In this document: piece by piece, positions 9,994-18,727 of the stretch
Position numbering within the stretch: the first letter of the stretch is position 1
How the letters are laid out: the number at the start of each line of letters is the position of its first letter
Source of the DNA: Candidatus Colinaster equi
GTDB lineage: Bacteria > Bacillota > Clostridia > Lachnospirales > Lachnospiraceae
Direction: 5' to 3'
DNA: 64,000 bases
NCBI GenBank assembly: GCA_018064425.1
Contig: JAGHVF010000002.1
Location: forward strand, 62,001 to 126,000
The notes under the pieces: model-generated
The model's input: only the letters and a program-made list of their open reading frames with translations
Database searches by the model: none
Told to the model about the DNA's origin: nothing
Position numbers and translations under genes: made by a program

Positions 9994-10020
9994 GGGCTTC
10001 TAATTTAGAAGCCTTCTTTT
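9994..10020 (+). terminator. Intrinsic terminator after the LCP gene
   Basis: GGCTTCT pairs with AGAAGCC across a very short loop, followed by TTCTTTT. It lies 15 nt after the LCP stop codon. Confidence 0.75.
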
Positions 10021-10040
10021 ACATTATGGGAGAATAATAC

Positions 10041-10964
10041 GTGGTGGTTGATGTGATTATTCCGGTATATAAGCCGGGGCAGGAGTTGGTTGATTTATTA
10101 AACAGCCTGCTTACACAAAGTGTTAAGCCAAACAAAATAATACTTATGAATACGGAGAAAGCGTATTTTGACTTGTTTTTGCAAGAACTAAACGTAACCA
10201 TTGATCAAAGTATGGTTAAGGTTGTGCATCTTTCAAAGTCAGAGTTTGACCATGGCAAAACCAGAAATATGGGCGTAAAAGAATCGACTGCTCCATATTT
10301 TATCTGCATGACGCAGGATGCCGTGCCGGTGGAGAATGACTTTATTGATTGCCTTATAAGACCGCTTAATGAAGAAAAAGTGGCTGCATCATACGGACGT
10401 CAGCTTGCAAAAGAAGGAAGTTCAATTGCGGAGAAAATCACACGAGAATTCAATTACCCAAAAGAAAGTATGGTAAAGAGCATTGATGACATTGACAGAT
10501 TAGGCATTAAGACATATTTTTGCTCAAATGTCTGTTGCGCATATAACAGAGAAATATTTGAAAAGGTTGGTGGATTTATTAATCATACAATTTTCAATGA
10601 GGATATGATATATGCGGCTACTGCGATGCAAAACGGTTACAAAATAGCTTATGCTGCCGATGCCAAAGTGTATCATTCACATAATTATTCCGCAAAGGAA
10701 CAGTTTCACAGAAATGTTGATGTTGGCATATCGCAGGCAGAAAATCCTAATATATTTGCTACGGTTAAGAGCGAATCCGAGGGTAAAAAGATGGTAATTA
10801 CCACTATTCGCAAGATGATAGACAGTAAGCAGCCGCTAAAGGTTATTCCTTACATTTACCTTACAGGTTGTAAGTATTTGGGATTTTTGATTGGAAAAAA
10901 CTATAAGAAGTTACCGAGCGGATTTGTTAAAAGGTGTGCGATGAATTCGGCATATCTTGAGTAA
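10041..10964 (+). CDS. Family 2 glycosyltransferase (rhamnosyltransferase-like)
   Basis: 307 residues with a GTG start at 10041; the only nearby ATG (10025) stops after three codons and GGGAGA lies at the right distance. A single GT-A domain: VDVIIPVYKPG, the FDHGKTRNMGV stretch typical of RfbN-like rhamnosyltransferases, MTQDAVPV in place of the usual DxD, then NVCCAYNREIFEKVGGF and FNEDMIYAATAM. The C-terminal ~40 residues contain a short hydrophobic segment. It follows the terminator of the LCP gene, so it may be separately transcribed, but context still places it in surface-polymer assembly. Rhamnose specificity is suggested by family resemblance only. Confidence 0.87.
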   Translation: MVVDVIIPVYKPGQELVDLLNSLLTQSVKPNKIILMNTEKAYFDLFLQELNVTIDQSMVKVVHLSKSEFDHGKTRNMGVKESTAPYFICMTQDAVPVENDFIDCLIRPLNEEKVAASYGRQLAKEGSSIAEKITREFNYPKESMVKSIDDIDRLGIKTYFCSNVCCAYNREIFEKVGGFINHTIFNEDMIYAATAMQNGYKIAYAADAKVYHSHNYSAKEQFHRNVDVGISQAENPNIFATVKSESEGKKMVITTIRKMIDSKQPLKVIPYIYLTGCKYLGFLIGKNYKKLPSGFVKRCAMNSAYLE

Positions 10965-10986
10965 AATGTGAAGTTTTTCATAATTG

Positions 10987-10992
10987 TATAAT
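10987..10992 (+). promoter_or_regulatory. Candidate -10 box for the HtrA-type gene
   Basis: A perfect TATAAT lies about 70 nt upstream of the protease start. I cannot find a convincing -35 at 16-18 bp, so this is tentative. Confidence 0.35.
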
Positions 10993-11060
10993 AGAAAAAA
11001 CACAGAATGAACACATTTAAGTATTAAACTGACCATAAAAAATTGATGGAGGTCAAATCA

Positions 11061-12464
11061 ATGTATGGATATGATGATGAAAACAGAAATGAAAATATAC
11101 CTGTTTATACTACAGTGCATGAAAGTGAGCAAGTAGTGCCTGAAACGGTGGATACCAATACTTCGGAAGCTGTAAAGAAGAAAGAAAAGAAAGAGAAAAA
11201 AAGACACGGAAAATTTTGGGGCAAGTTATTTGCTACAATCGGCTTTGGCGTGTTGTTCGGATTGGTAACGGGTGTGACTTTGTATTTGATGAATGAGGCC
11301 ACCGGCGTGACTAAAGCAAACAAACCGATGCCGCAAACAGCTGATAAAGCAGTAGAAAGTGAAAAGGAACCTGTTACGTTACCCGAGCCGGAATCGGAAA
11401 TACAGCTTGGTAAGGCAGAGAATGAAATAGCGGACTCATCAGCCGGTGCAACTACCGTTACCGATGTGACACAGGTAGTAGACGCCGTTATGCCGTCGGT
11501 TGTATCGATTAACGGCAATTATGTTGTAACAAGCCAGGATTTCTTTGGCCAGGTATATTCACAGGAAGCTACAGGAAGCGGTTCCGGAATTATTGTTGCC
11601 AAGACAGATACGCAGTTGTTGATTGCAACAAACAACCATGTGGTAGAGGATTCGGAATCTCTGGAAGTACAATTTATTGACGGAAAGACAGCAAATGCCA
11701 AAATAAAGGGAACAGATGCAGATATGGATTTGGCTGTTATAATTGTTGATTTGGAAGATGTGGAAGCTGAGACTCGTAAGAGCATAGAAGTGGCTAAGCT
11801 TGGTGATTCCCAGAATCTTAAAGTGGGTGAGCCTGCTATTGCTATCGGTAATGCATTGGGATACGGACAGTCGGTAACAACAGGTGTTATCAGTGCGGTT
11901 GACAGAGAGATTGATATGCAGGACGGTGCGGTTGCCACAGGTCTTATTCAGACGGATGCTGCCATTAATCCGGGTAATTCAGGCGGTGCTTTGGTAAATA
12001 TCAAAGGTGAAGTAATCGGTATCAATTCCAGCAAGATAGGTGGAGCCACTGTAGACGGTGTCGGATTTGCAATCCCGATATCCAGTGCACAACCTATTCT
12101 TAGTGATATAGTAACAAGTAAAGACAGAGTAAAGGTATCTGAGGCTGAACAGGGATATCTTGGAATATCCGGTGTTACTGTTACTGAAGAAGCATCACAG
12201 ATGTATGGTATGCCTGTAGGTGTGCAGGTTCGAAATGTATACGACGGAACCGGTGCAAGAGAGGGCGGCATGTTGTCAGGTGATATTGTTACAAAGATCG
12301 GACGTAAATCCATAAAGTCTATGGAGGAATTGCGTGAAGAACTGACCTACTATGAGTCTGGAGAAGAAGTGGAAGTGACTGTAGCTCGTTTTGAGAGCGG
12401 TGACTATGTTGATGAGGTGTTGACGATTAAGCTTTCGGATGGCGATAGCCTTCCGAATGATTAA
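11061..12464 (+). CDS. HtrA/DegP-type membrane-anchored serine protease with PDZ domain
   Basis: 467 residues from ATG 11061; GGAGG ends 8 nt upstream, so an in-frame TTG 18 nt earlier is rejected. A charged cytoplasmic N-terminus (Lys/Glu-rich, ~35-52) precedes one membrane helix (~55-76). An acidic linker and a trypsin-like domain with the full triad follow: His193 (NNHVVED), Asp223 (MDLAVI) and Ser307 (NPGNSGG). A single PDZ domain (~370-460, GYLGISGV, REGGMLSGDIV) ends the protein. HtrA proteins degrade misfolded exported proteins and act in envelope stress. It lies beside surface-polymer genes but forms its own unit, ended by a terminator. Confidence 0.93.
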   Translation: MYGYDDENRNENIPVYTTVHESEQVVPETVDTNTSEAVKKKEKKEKKRHGKFWGKLFATIGFGVLFGLVTGVTLYLMNEATGVTKANKPMPQTADKAVESEKEPVTLPEPESEIQLGKAENEIADSSAGATTVTDVTQVVDAVMPSVVSINGNYVVTSQDFFGQVYSQEATGSGSGIIVAKTDTQLLIATNNHVVEDSESLEVQFIDGKTANAKIKGTDADMDLAVIIVDLEDVEAETRKSIEVAKLGDSQNLKVGEPAIAIGNALGYGQSVTTGVISAVDREIDMQDGAVATGLIQTDAAINPGNSGGALVNIKGEVIGINSSKIGGATVDGVGFAIPISSAQPILSDIVTSKDRVKVSEAEQGYLGISGVTVTEEASQMYGMPVGVQVRNVYDGTGAREGGMLSGDIVTKIGRKSIKSMEELREELTYYESGEEVEVTVARFESGDYVDEVLTIKLSDGDSLPND

Positions 12465-12515
12465 TGACTGACTGGATGGTCATAATATACATTTATATAT
12501 AATTTACAATTATTT

Positions 12516-12549
12516 AAGGGGTTAAACATAGTTTTACCCCTTATTTTTA
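12516..12549 (+). terminator. Intrinsic terminator after the HtrA-type gene
   Basis: AAGGGGTTAAAC pairs with GTTTTACCCCTT with one mismatch and a 3-nt loop, followed by ATTTTTAT. Confidence 0.8.
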
Positions 12550-12558
12550 TGCTATAAT
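12550..12558 (+). promoter_or_regulatory. Extended -10 promoter of the ClpX-type gene
   Basis: TGCTATAAT is a perfect TGn-extended -10, 32 nt upstream of the ATG at 12591. No clear -35 exists; the upstream terminator occupies that place, which is compatible with an extended -10 promoter. Confidence 0.6.
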
Positions 12559-12590
12559 AGGTAACGATATTTAGAAGGGAACAAAGCGTT

Positions 12591-14180
12591 ATGAGCGATT
12601 ATCAGGATATTTGTATTGTTTGCCATCGAAATGAAGAACAGGCAGGGAAGATGACCAAATTGTTTGAAGGAGTATGTATATGTAATGATTGTATGAATCA
12701 GGCATATAATATGATGAGCAATATGGATTTATCAATGTTTGGAATGGACAATTTTGGAAAGAAAAATGACAATACAAGCGAATCAAATCAGGATATAACT
12801 TCTGAAAAAGCAGAGAAAGATGATGAAAAAACGGTTGATTCGTCTGCTTCCAAGACTGTTGAAGATGTCGAGCATGTAGGTGACGATGCCGAAAAAAAGG
12901 ATAAGGACGATAAGGAAGACGCTAATGAAAGCAAGGGAACACCGTTTGCTAACATTTTTCAGGGTATGCCCGGAATAAGCTTTTTGAATATGTCTGATTT
13001 GATGGGCGGTGATCCGGGGCGAACAAGAGTAAAGAAGCCCAAGGAACATAAGCCGATAATTGAACTAAAGGATATTCCGGCACCGCATATAATAAAAGAG
13101 AGACTTGATGAATATGTAATTGGCCAGGAACAAGCCAAGAAAATCATCTCTGTAGCTGTATATAATCATTATAAACGTGTTGCGACAGACACGATGGATG
13201 ATATAGAAATAGAGAAATCAAATGTGTTAATGATTGGCCCTACAGGAAGCGGTAAGACATATTTGGTAAAAACGCTTGCTAAGATTCTTGACGTACCGCT
13301 TGCAATAACGGATGCCACTTCGTTAACTGAGGCCGGATATATCGGTGATGATATCGAGAGCGTTGTGTCAAAGCTTTTGGCGGCTGCCGATAATGATGTG
13401 GACAGAGCGCAACAAGGTATAATATTCATTGATGAGATAGATAAAATTGCCAAGAAACATAACCATGGTTCGAGGGATGTTAACGGCGAATCCGTACAGC
13501 AGGGAATGCTCAAATTACTTGAAGGAGCTAATGTGGAAGTACCTGTTGGTGCTTCAAGTAAGAATGCAATGGTTCCGCTTACTACGATTAATACGCGCAA
13601 TATTCTATTCATTTGCGGCGGTGCATTTCCGGATTTGGATGAGATAATCAAGCAGAGACTTCGCAAGAAGACCTCTATAGGTTACGGTGCAGAGCTTAAG
13701 GATAAGTTTGATCATGATAAAGATATTCTTGAGAAAGTAACAATAGAGGATTTGAAGAAGTTCGGAATGATTCCCGAGTTTCTCGGACGTTTGCCGATTG
13801 TATGTACACTTAAAGGCTTGTCAGAAGATATGCTTGTAAAGATATTGAATGAGCCTAAGAATGCAATACTCAAACAGTATCAGAAATTATTGGAGCTTGA
13901 TGAAGTTAAACTTGAATTTGATGACGGCGCATTGCATGCTATTGCGGCAAAAGCGTTGGAAAAAGATACGGGTGCCAGAGCTTTAAGAGCTATTATTGAA
14001 GAGAAGATGCTGGATATAATGTACGAGATACCAAAAGATGACAACATCGGACGCGTAACTATTACAAAAGATTATGTTGAGGGCGTCGGCGGGCCGATTA
14101 TCGATATTAGAAGTAATAAAGCATCATTGCCGGAACGTGATAATTTAAATGTGATTGAAACACCGGATAAGGAAAAATAA
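12591..14180 (+). CDS. clpX: ClpX-type AAA+ unfoldase with long acidic linker
   Basis: 529 residues against ~420 for typical ClpX. The N-terminal zinc-binding domain has two CxxC pairs (CIVC at 8-11 and CNDC near 31). Residues ~45-140 are an acidic, lysine-rich, low-complexity linker that standard ClpX lacks. The AAA+ core has Walker A GPTGSGKT (Lys222), pore loop GYIGDD, Walker B IIFIDEID (Asp281, Glu282) and sensor-2 GARAL. The ClpP-docking loop, IGF in Escherichia coli, reads IGY at 363-365. ClpX unfolds tagged proteins for ClpP. No clpP or tig is adjacent, so this may be a second ClpX; that is inference. Confidence 0.88.
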   Translation: MSDYQDICIVCHRNEEQAGKMTKLFEGVCICNDCMNQAYNMMSNMDLSMFGMDNFGKKNDNTSESNQDITSEKAEKDDEKTVDSSASKTVEDVEHVGDDAEKKDKDDKEDANESKGTPFANIFQGMPGISFLNMSDLMGGDPGRTRVKKPKEHKPIIELKDIPAPHIIKERLDEYVIGQEQAKKIISVAVYNHYKRVATDTMDDIEIEKSNVLMIGPTGSGKTYLVKTLAKILDVPLAITDATSLTEAGYIGDDIESVVSKLLAAADNDVDRAQQGIIFIDEIDKIAKKHNHGSRDVNGESVQQGMLKLLEGANVEVPVGASSKNAMVPLTTINTRNILFICGGAFPDLDEIIKQRLRKKTSIGYGAELKDKFDHDKDILEKVTIEDLKKFGMIPEFLGRLPIVCTLKGLSEDMLVKILNEPKNAILKQYQKLLELDEVKLEFDDGALHAIAAKALEKDTGARALRAIIEEKMLDIMYEIPKDDNIGRVTITKDYVEGVGGPIIDIRSNKASLPERDNLNVIETPDKEK

Positions 14181-14387
14181 GGTCATTATTTCAATTGCAT
14201 AAATTCAAGGTTGAGGTGTTAATTCGCAAGGAAAAGTTGCAAAATGGTTTGGATGACTGTTTTGCAACTTATTTTTTGCCATATTCAGATACAAGCACGC
14301 AGGATATCTTGCAAATTTTTGAAAAAGAGAATATTTTGTTCGCTAATTATGACAGTAATGTGATGGAAAATATACGCATGAAGAATA

Positions 14388-14421
14388 TTATCCACATCGC
14401 ATTATGCGTATATGTGGATAA
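14388..14421. promoter_or_regulatory. Palindrome made of two inverted perfect DnaA boxes
   Basis: TTATCCACA at 14388 and TGTGGATAA at 14413 are inverted; the intervening bases (CGCATTATGCG core) are themselves palindromic. They could bind DnaA, or form an RNA or DNA hairpin. No dnaA, dnaN or other origin-associated gene is in the window. Confidence 0.45.
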
Positions 14422-14613
14422 GTTTAAAATGTGATTTAATGTAAATTGTCGTAAATATAGGCTTCTGTGATGTATGCTTCCGTATATGTGTTCTTATGTC
14501 ACTTATGATGTGGAAAACCCACCATGTTGCTAAATCGTGATTTAACCACGACTTCGCCCGCTTGAATTGCTGTAATTGCAACTTTGAATGACGTGACCGG
14601 GTGGGGCGTTTTA

Positions 14614-14643
14614 TTGACAAGAGACGGTCAAAAATGCTATACT
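14614..14643 (+). promoter_or_regulatory. Strong sigma-A promoter of the radical SAM gene
   Basis: TTGACA at 14614-14619, an 18-bp spacer, then TATACT at 14638-14643 preceded by TGC (extended -10). The start codon lies ~33 nt downstream. Confidence 0.75.
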
Positions 14644-14675
14644 TCGCGTGGTAAAATTAATAAATTGAAAAGGTA

Positions 14676-15671
14676 ATGTGTGTAGATATGTCAATAAGAA
14701 TCCATAATTTTATGGGCCGTTTGGGATGGGAGCTTCAGAAGAAGTGTCCGATGTTATCGGCAAATGCATATTTGAAATTGCAATTTGCTACCAGAGCAAA
14801 GAGTCAGAAGAAGTATATAGATTTGTTTAAGGAAGGCGAAGAGCCACCGATGCCGCTTGTTGTTAATCTTGAGACGATTAATCGTTGCAACAGCAATTGC
14901 GCATTTTGTACGGCCAATAAGTATGCTGAGAAAAGACCGTATATGCGAATGGAAGAGGAACTCTTCTATAAAATAATAGATGATTTGGCTGATTGGGGAT
15001 TCAAAGGTCACCTTACATTGTATGGTAACAATGAGCCGTGGCTTGATACAAGAATTGTTGAATTCCATAAATATTGTAGGGAGAAGCTTCCCGATACATT
15101 CATATTCATGTCGACCAATGGTCTTCTTTTGGATATTGATAAAGTAAAACAGATTGTTCCGTATGTTGATCAGCTGATTATTAACAATTATTGTGAAGAT
15201 ATGAAATTGCATGATAATGTTAAGCAGATATATGAATATGTGAAGGCTCACCCGGAGGAATTTGGGGATGTTGAGATTCTTATTCAGATGCGCTATGTTA
15301 AAGCGGTGCTGACCAATCGTGCAGGCTCGGCTCCGAATAAAGTTGAGACGGTAAAGATTGTGAAAGAGACATGTCTTATGCCGTATACAGATATTTTCAT
15401 TTTCCCTGATGGACGAATGGGTATATGCTGTTGTGACAATTTTGAAGCAACAACCTTTGCCGATCTTAAGACGACGAAGATTAAGGATGCATGGAATAGT
15501 GAGGAATATCAGAAGGTACGTAAGCTGTTAAAGGGCGGACGTCAGAATTATCAATTCTGTAAGCATTGTGATTTTATTGATGCGGGACTTAGAATGGATG
15601 CTGTTAATGCAGTGTTAAGCGGCGATGACACACATTATGGTGCGCGCCAGTATATGTTTAGAAAGAAGTAA
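14676..15671 (+). CDS. Radical SAM protein with SPASM-type C-terminal cluster
   Basis: 331 residues. The radical SAM cluster motif is CNSNCAFC (Cx3Cx2C, ~67-74), after LVVNLETINR. The C-terminus has a SPASM-like cysteine set: CLMPYTDIFIFPDGRMGICCCDN and the CKHCDF pair. Such enzymes use S-adenosylmethionine to generate radicals and modify peptides, sugars or nucleotides; the substrate here is unknown. No RiPP precursor or transporter is adjacent, while surface-glycan genes lie on both sides, so glycan tailoring is a reasonable guess only. ATG 14676 is only 2 nt from AAAGG; ATG 14688 is an alternative start. Confidence 0.85.
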   Translation: MCVDMSIRIHNFMGRLGWELQKKCPMLSANAYLKLQFATRAKSQKKYIDLFKEGEEPPMPLVVNLETINRCNSNCAFCTANKYAEKRPYMRMEEELFYKIIDDLADWGFKGHLTLYGNNEPWLDTRIVEFHKYCREKLPDTFIFMSTNGLLLDIDKVKQIVPYVDQLIINNYCEDMKLHDNVKQIYEYVKAHPEEFGDVEILIQMRYVKAVLTNRAGSAPNKVETVKIVKETCLMPYTDIFIFPDGRMGICCCDNFEATTFADLKTTKIKDAWNSEEYQKVRKLLKGGRQNYQFCKHCDFIDAGLRMDAVNAVLSGDDTHYGARQYMFRKK

Positions 15672-15676
15672 AAACA

Positions 15677-15707
15677 AATATCCAAGTGGGTTTCCTGCTT
15701 GGATATT
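15677..15707 (+). terminator. 10-bp hairpin between the radical SAM and membrane protein genes
   Basis: AATATCCAAG pairs perfectly with CTTGGATATT across an 11-nt loop, 6 nt after the stop codon. The downstream tract is only partly T-rich, so termination is likely partial. Confidence 0.5.
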
Positions 15708-15731
15708 GTTGTACATAATGTGAGGAATAAT

Positions 15732-17756
15732 ATGTTTGACAGGTTACGCAATAAACTGAATAGAGGTTTGATATTCAAACTTGTCATTTGTGTGGCAATT
15801 GCGCTTGCAGCAGAGGTGTTTTTGTGTAATCTCTCGTTTTGGAGCAATCTGCGTAATACGCCGGTTTCTCTGATTGACACTGAAGCGAATGCCGCAACCG
15901 ATGCGACCGGCCATTACGAAGGAGAGACAATAGAAGTTAATGATTATGTTCGTAATGTTGATGTACAGCTTGCGCTTACAAATTGTGAGAGCGCCGAAGT
16001 CAAAGTGATGCTTTCCGATGAAGGTGATGCCTATGAATATGAGCTCCCGTCATATCGTGTTGTACCACAGGTAAAAACAACGGGATATTGTGACATTCAT
16101 CCTTATGGGAAAGTGAAGACAATCAGAGTATCTGTTGATGTGCCGGAAGGTTCTGCGGCAAATATCGAATCAATAAGGTTGAATGTTGTTAAACCTTTTA
16201 AGATTCACATACTTAGGCTGCTTATTTTGATTGCGGTGATTATTTTAATATGTACTGTTGCGACAGATGACGGATTGAATGCTACGGATGCCTGCCTTAA
16301 TACTGTAAGCAAACGTATTATTGTAATTGTGGCTGTGATTGCACTTATATTAGTAGCCAAATGGTTATCGACTTCCAACGAATTGCTGGTAAGCTGCCCA
16401 TGGCCGCATCATAAGCAATATGCCGAGTTGGCTCATTATCTGAAAGACGGAAATGTAAAATTGCTTGACAGAGAAGTGGACGAGAGATTGTTGCAAAAGG
16501 AAAATCCGTATGATACGAGTGCACTCATGATAGAGCAGATACCGTATAATATGGATTTCGCATATTATGACGGAGCGTATTATGTGTATTTTGGCATTGT
16601 TCCCGAAGTGGTGTTCTACTTGCCGTATTATTTGATAACCGGAAATGATTTGCCCAATTATCATGTAATGTGGATGCTATCAAGTATGCTGATTGTGGGA
16701 ATTTTTTATACTGTATGGCAGTTGGCACGTAAATTCTGCGTAGATTCCAAAGGACAAATGAAGCTGACGTTTGGTATGTATATGTTCATATCTGTTGCGA
16801 TGGCACTTTTATCCAACAATGTATACCTTATGTCTAATCCGGATATTTACAATATTCCGGTTATGATGGCAACTGCGTGCTTATGGTGGGGCATAGGACT
16901 GTGGACGGCTGCCGTTAATATATGCGATGGCAAAAGTGGCTATTCGCGTGTTACAGTGTGTGTGCTTGCAGCGCTCGGATCGCTTAGTATGGCATTGATT
17001 GCCGGCTGCAGACCGCAGATGTGCTTGTTTGCGATAATCGGTATCTTGCTTATTGCAAGAGGCGTTGTATTTAGAAAAGATAAAGCGGCAGAGACGGTGG
17101 CGCTTGTTGTTCCTTTTGTGATTGTTGCTGTAGTGGTATGTGCGTACAATTATGCGAGATTTAATAATATCTTTGATTTTGGAGCAACTTACAGCATGAC
17201 CAGCAATGATATGAATCACAGAGGATTTAACATTGACAGATTGTTGCGCGGTTTGTATAGTTTCTTCCTGCAACCGCCTGTATTGACACACGATTTTTCT
17301 TTTATGGATTCTGCTGCCATTGATTCCGCATATATGGGAAAGAATTTGGTTGAATTCACATATGGCGGAATATTTGCAACCAATGTTATGTCGCTTGCGA
17401 TATTTGCACCTGCGGTTGGCAAAAAGAAGCTTAATGCGGATGCAAAGTTTATGATACTAACTACTGCTTTACCGGCTGTTGTTATTGCGGCCTTTGATGT
17501 GAACGGTGCCGGTATATTGTATAGATACACGTGTGATTTTGTTCCGGGAATGGTGATAGCGGCGTTGGTTGTATGGCTTGTGGGACTACGAACCGATAAC
17601 GTAAGCTATTCTTTGGTAAGAAGGTTGTGTGCGATAGCGTTGTTAATGGGACTTGGGTATGCGTTCTTAACCTTTGTAGGTCCGGGAGAAAATATATGCC
17701 TGCATGATAACAGTGTTGTACTGTATGAACAGATAAGGGAATTATTCAGATTATGA
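15732..17756 (+). CDS. Large polytopic membrane protein, possibly GT-C type glycosyltransferase
   Basis: 674 residues from ATG 15732, with TGAGGA 5-6 nt upstream. One N-terminal membrane helix (~16-38) precedes a ~130-residue non-membrane domain, probably extracytoplasmic and beta-rich. Two helices then lead into a segment rich in Tyr (YYDGAYYVYFG) and 8-10 further helices. This architecture resembles GT-C lipid-linked sugar transferases or polymer-modifying membrane proteins, but I see no family-defining motif and do not assign an activity. Its stop overlaps the start of the acyltransferase (ATGA), and the SGNH lipoprotein follows, so the three are probably co-translated and act on the same surface glycan. 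Confidence 0.75.
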   Translation: MFDRLRNKLNRGLIFKLVICVAIALAAEVFLCNLSFWSNLRNTPVSLIDTEANAATDATGHYEGETIEVNDYVRNVDVQLALTNCESAEVKVMLSDEGDAYEYELPSYRVVPQVKTTGYCDIHPYGKVKTIRVSVDVPEGSAANIESIRLNVVKPFKIHILRLLILIAVIILICTVATDDGLNATDACLNTVSKRIIVIVAVIALILVAKWLSTSNELLVSCPWPHHKQYAELAHYLKDGNVKLLDREVDERLLQKENPYDTSALMIEQIPYNMDFAYYDGAYYVYFGIVPEVVFYLPYYLITGNDLPNYHVMWMLSSMLIVGIFYTVWQLARKFCVDSKGQMKLTFGMYMFISVAMALLSNNVYLMSNPDIYNIPVMMATACLWWGIGLWTAAVNICDGKSGYSRVTVCVLAALGSLSMALIAGCRPQMCLFAIIGILLIARGVVFRKDKAAETVALVVPFVIVAVVVCAYNYARFNNIFDFGATYSMTSNDMNHRGFNIDRLLRGLYSFFLQPPVLTHDFSFMDSAAIDSAYMGKNLVEFTYGGIFATNVMSLAIFAPAVGKKKLNADAKFMILTTALPAVVIAAFDVNGAGILYRYTCDFVPGMVIAALVVWLVGLRTDNVSYSLVRRLCAIALLMGLGYAFLTFVGPGENICLHDNSVVLYEQIRELFRL

Positions 17757-18724
17757 TATCATCCGATACTTCTAAGATAATGCGCACTATTGCGATAATA
17801 TTAGTGCTAATAAGTCATTTTGCCGGATGGATGTATGTTGATGCCACATGGCTTATACTTAAGACGCAGTTATCATATATCGGTCCTGTCGGGGTTGATA
17901 TATTTTTTGCCATGTCAGGTTACGGATTGGTAAAGAGTGCTGCAAAGAATGCCCAGGTTACGGGAAAAAACGGTATTACATGGCAATTTGTGTTTAAAAG
18001 AATATTAACCGTATATTGTCCGTATATATTAGTGGTGGGCATTATATATTTGCTTGACGGTACATTCGCGGAAGCGGATGGGTGGACAATTATTCATTAT
18101 CTAACCGGTAGAGATTATTGGTTTATGTGTGTATTGTTCATGATGTATATTGCATTTATGCTGATATGGAGAATCGGTAAGTGCCGTCATTTGCTGATTA
18201 CTTTGTTTGTGGCAGGATTGAGTGCTTACTTGTATCATTTGAGAATGAAGGATTTTTGGCAATTATCCAATGCTTCATTTTTGCTTGGAATATATGCTGC
18301 GTCCATAGAGAGCAAGTGTTCTTTGGTGGTTAAGAAGGTGACGCATGTTATTACGCTTGCTATTGGTTTAATCGGAACGGCATTTACAAGCATAATGATA
18401 TATCTTATCCGAAAAGATAATCCGGTAGGAGGGTTTGAGGTTCGGATGGTGCTTAATGTATTTGTAACGATTACATTTTTGGCATTGGCATATTTGATGA
18501 AAAACGCAAAGAGTGGGAAATTTGGCTTGCTTGGCAAAAATACTCTGTTTGTGTATCTGCTTAATGCACCGATATTTTGGCCGCTTATGATGAAACTGGA
18601 GAATATCGGATATGTTGCGGCATCCTGCATTACAGCAGCGGTGACTGTGGCAGCAGGTGTATTAATCGGTGAGTTATATTCGTATGTAACAGATAAAATA
18701 TATGAAAAATGTATGAAAAGGTGA
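17753..18724 (+). CDS. Acyltransferase 3 family membrane O-acyltransferase
   Basis: 323 residues with about ten predicted membrane helices. Family hallmarks are visible at the N-terminus: RTIAIILVLISHFAGW with the conserved His, and GPVGVDIFFAMSGYGL. The YWFMCVLFMMYI and LGKNTLFVYLLNAPIFW segments also fit. Acyltransferase-3 proteins (OafA type) carry acetyl groups across the membrane for sugar O-acetylation. The start overlaps the preceding stop (ATGA), and the following gene, 3 nt away, encodes an SGNH lipoprotein. In many bacteria these two activities are fused or paired, which supports an O-acetylation role here. Confidence 0.88.
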   Translation: MISSDTSKIMRTIAIILVLISHFAGWMYVDATWLILKTQLSYIGPVGVDIFFAMSGYGLVKSAAKNAQVTGKNGITWQFVFKRILTVYCPYILVVGIIYLLDGTFAEADGWTIIHYLTGRDYWFMCVLFMMYIAFMLIWRIGKCRHLLITLFVAGLSAYLYHLRMKDFWQLSNASFLLGIYAASIESKCSLVVKKVTHVITLAIGLIGTAFTSIMIYLIRKDNPVGGFEVRMVLNVFVTITFLALAYLMKNAKSGKFGLLGKNTLFVYLLNAPIFWPLMMKLENIGYVAASCITAAVTVAAGVLIGELYSYVTDKIYEKCMKR

Positions 18725-18727
18725 ATG

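Larger units (their letters stand above)
14181..14675 (+). other. 495-nt intergenic region with clustered DnaA-box sequences
   Basis: I find no convincing gene here. A 79-codon open frame (14195-14434) has only a TTG start and no recognisable content. The region holds two perfect TTATCCACA boxes in opposite orientation (14388-14396 and 14413-14421) that form the arms of a near-perfect palindrome, and a one-mismatch box (14509-14517, TTTTCCACA on the minus strand). A strong promoter for the next gene lies at its end. Confidence 0.5.

Noticed and set aside
14195..14434. 79-codon plus-strand open frame in the region after the ClpX-type gene
   Set aside because: TTG start without a clear ribosome site, no recognisable sequence, and it overlaps the DnaA-box palindrome; treated as non-coding.
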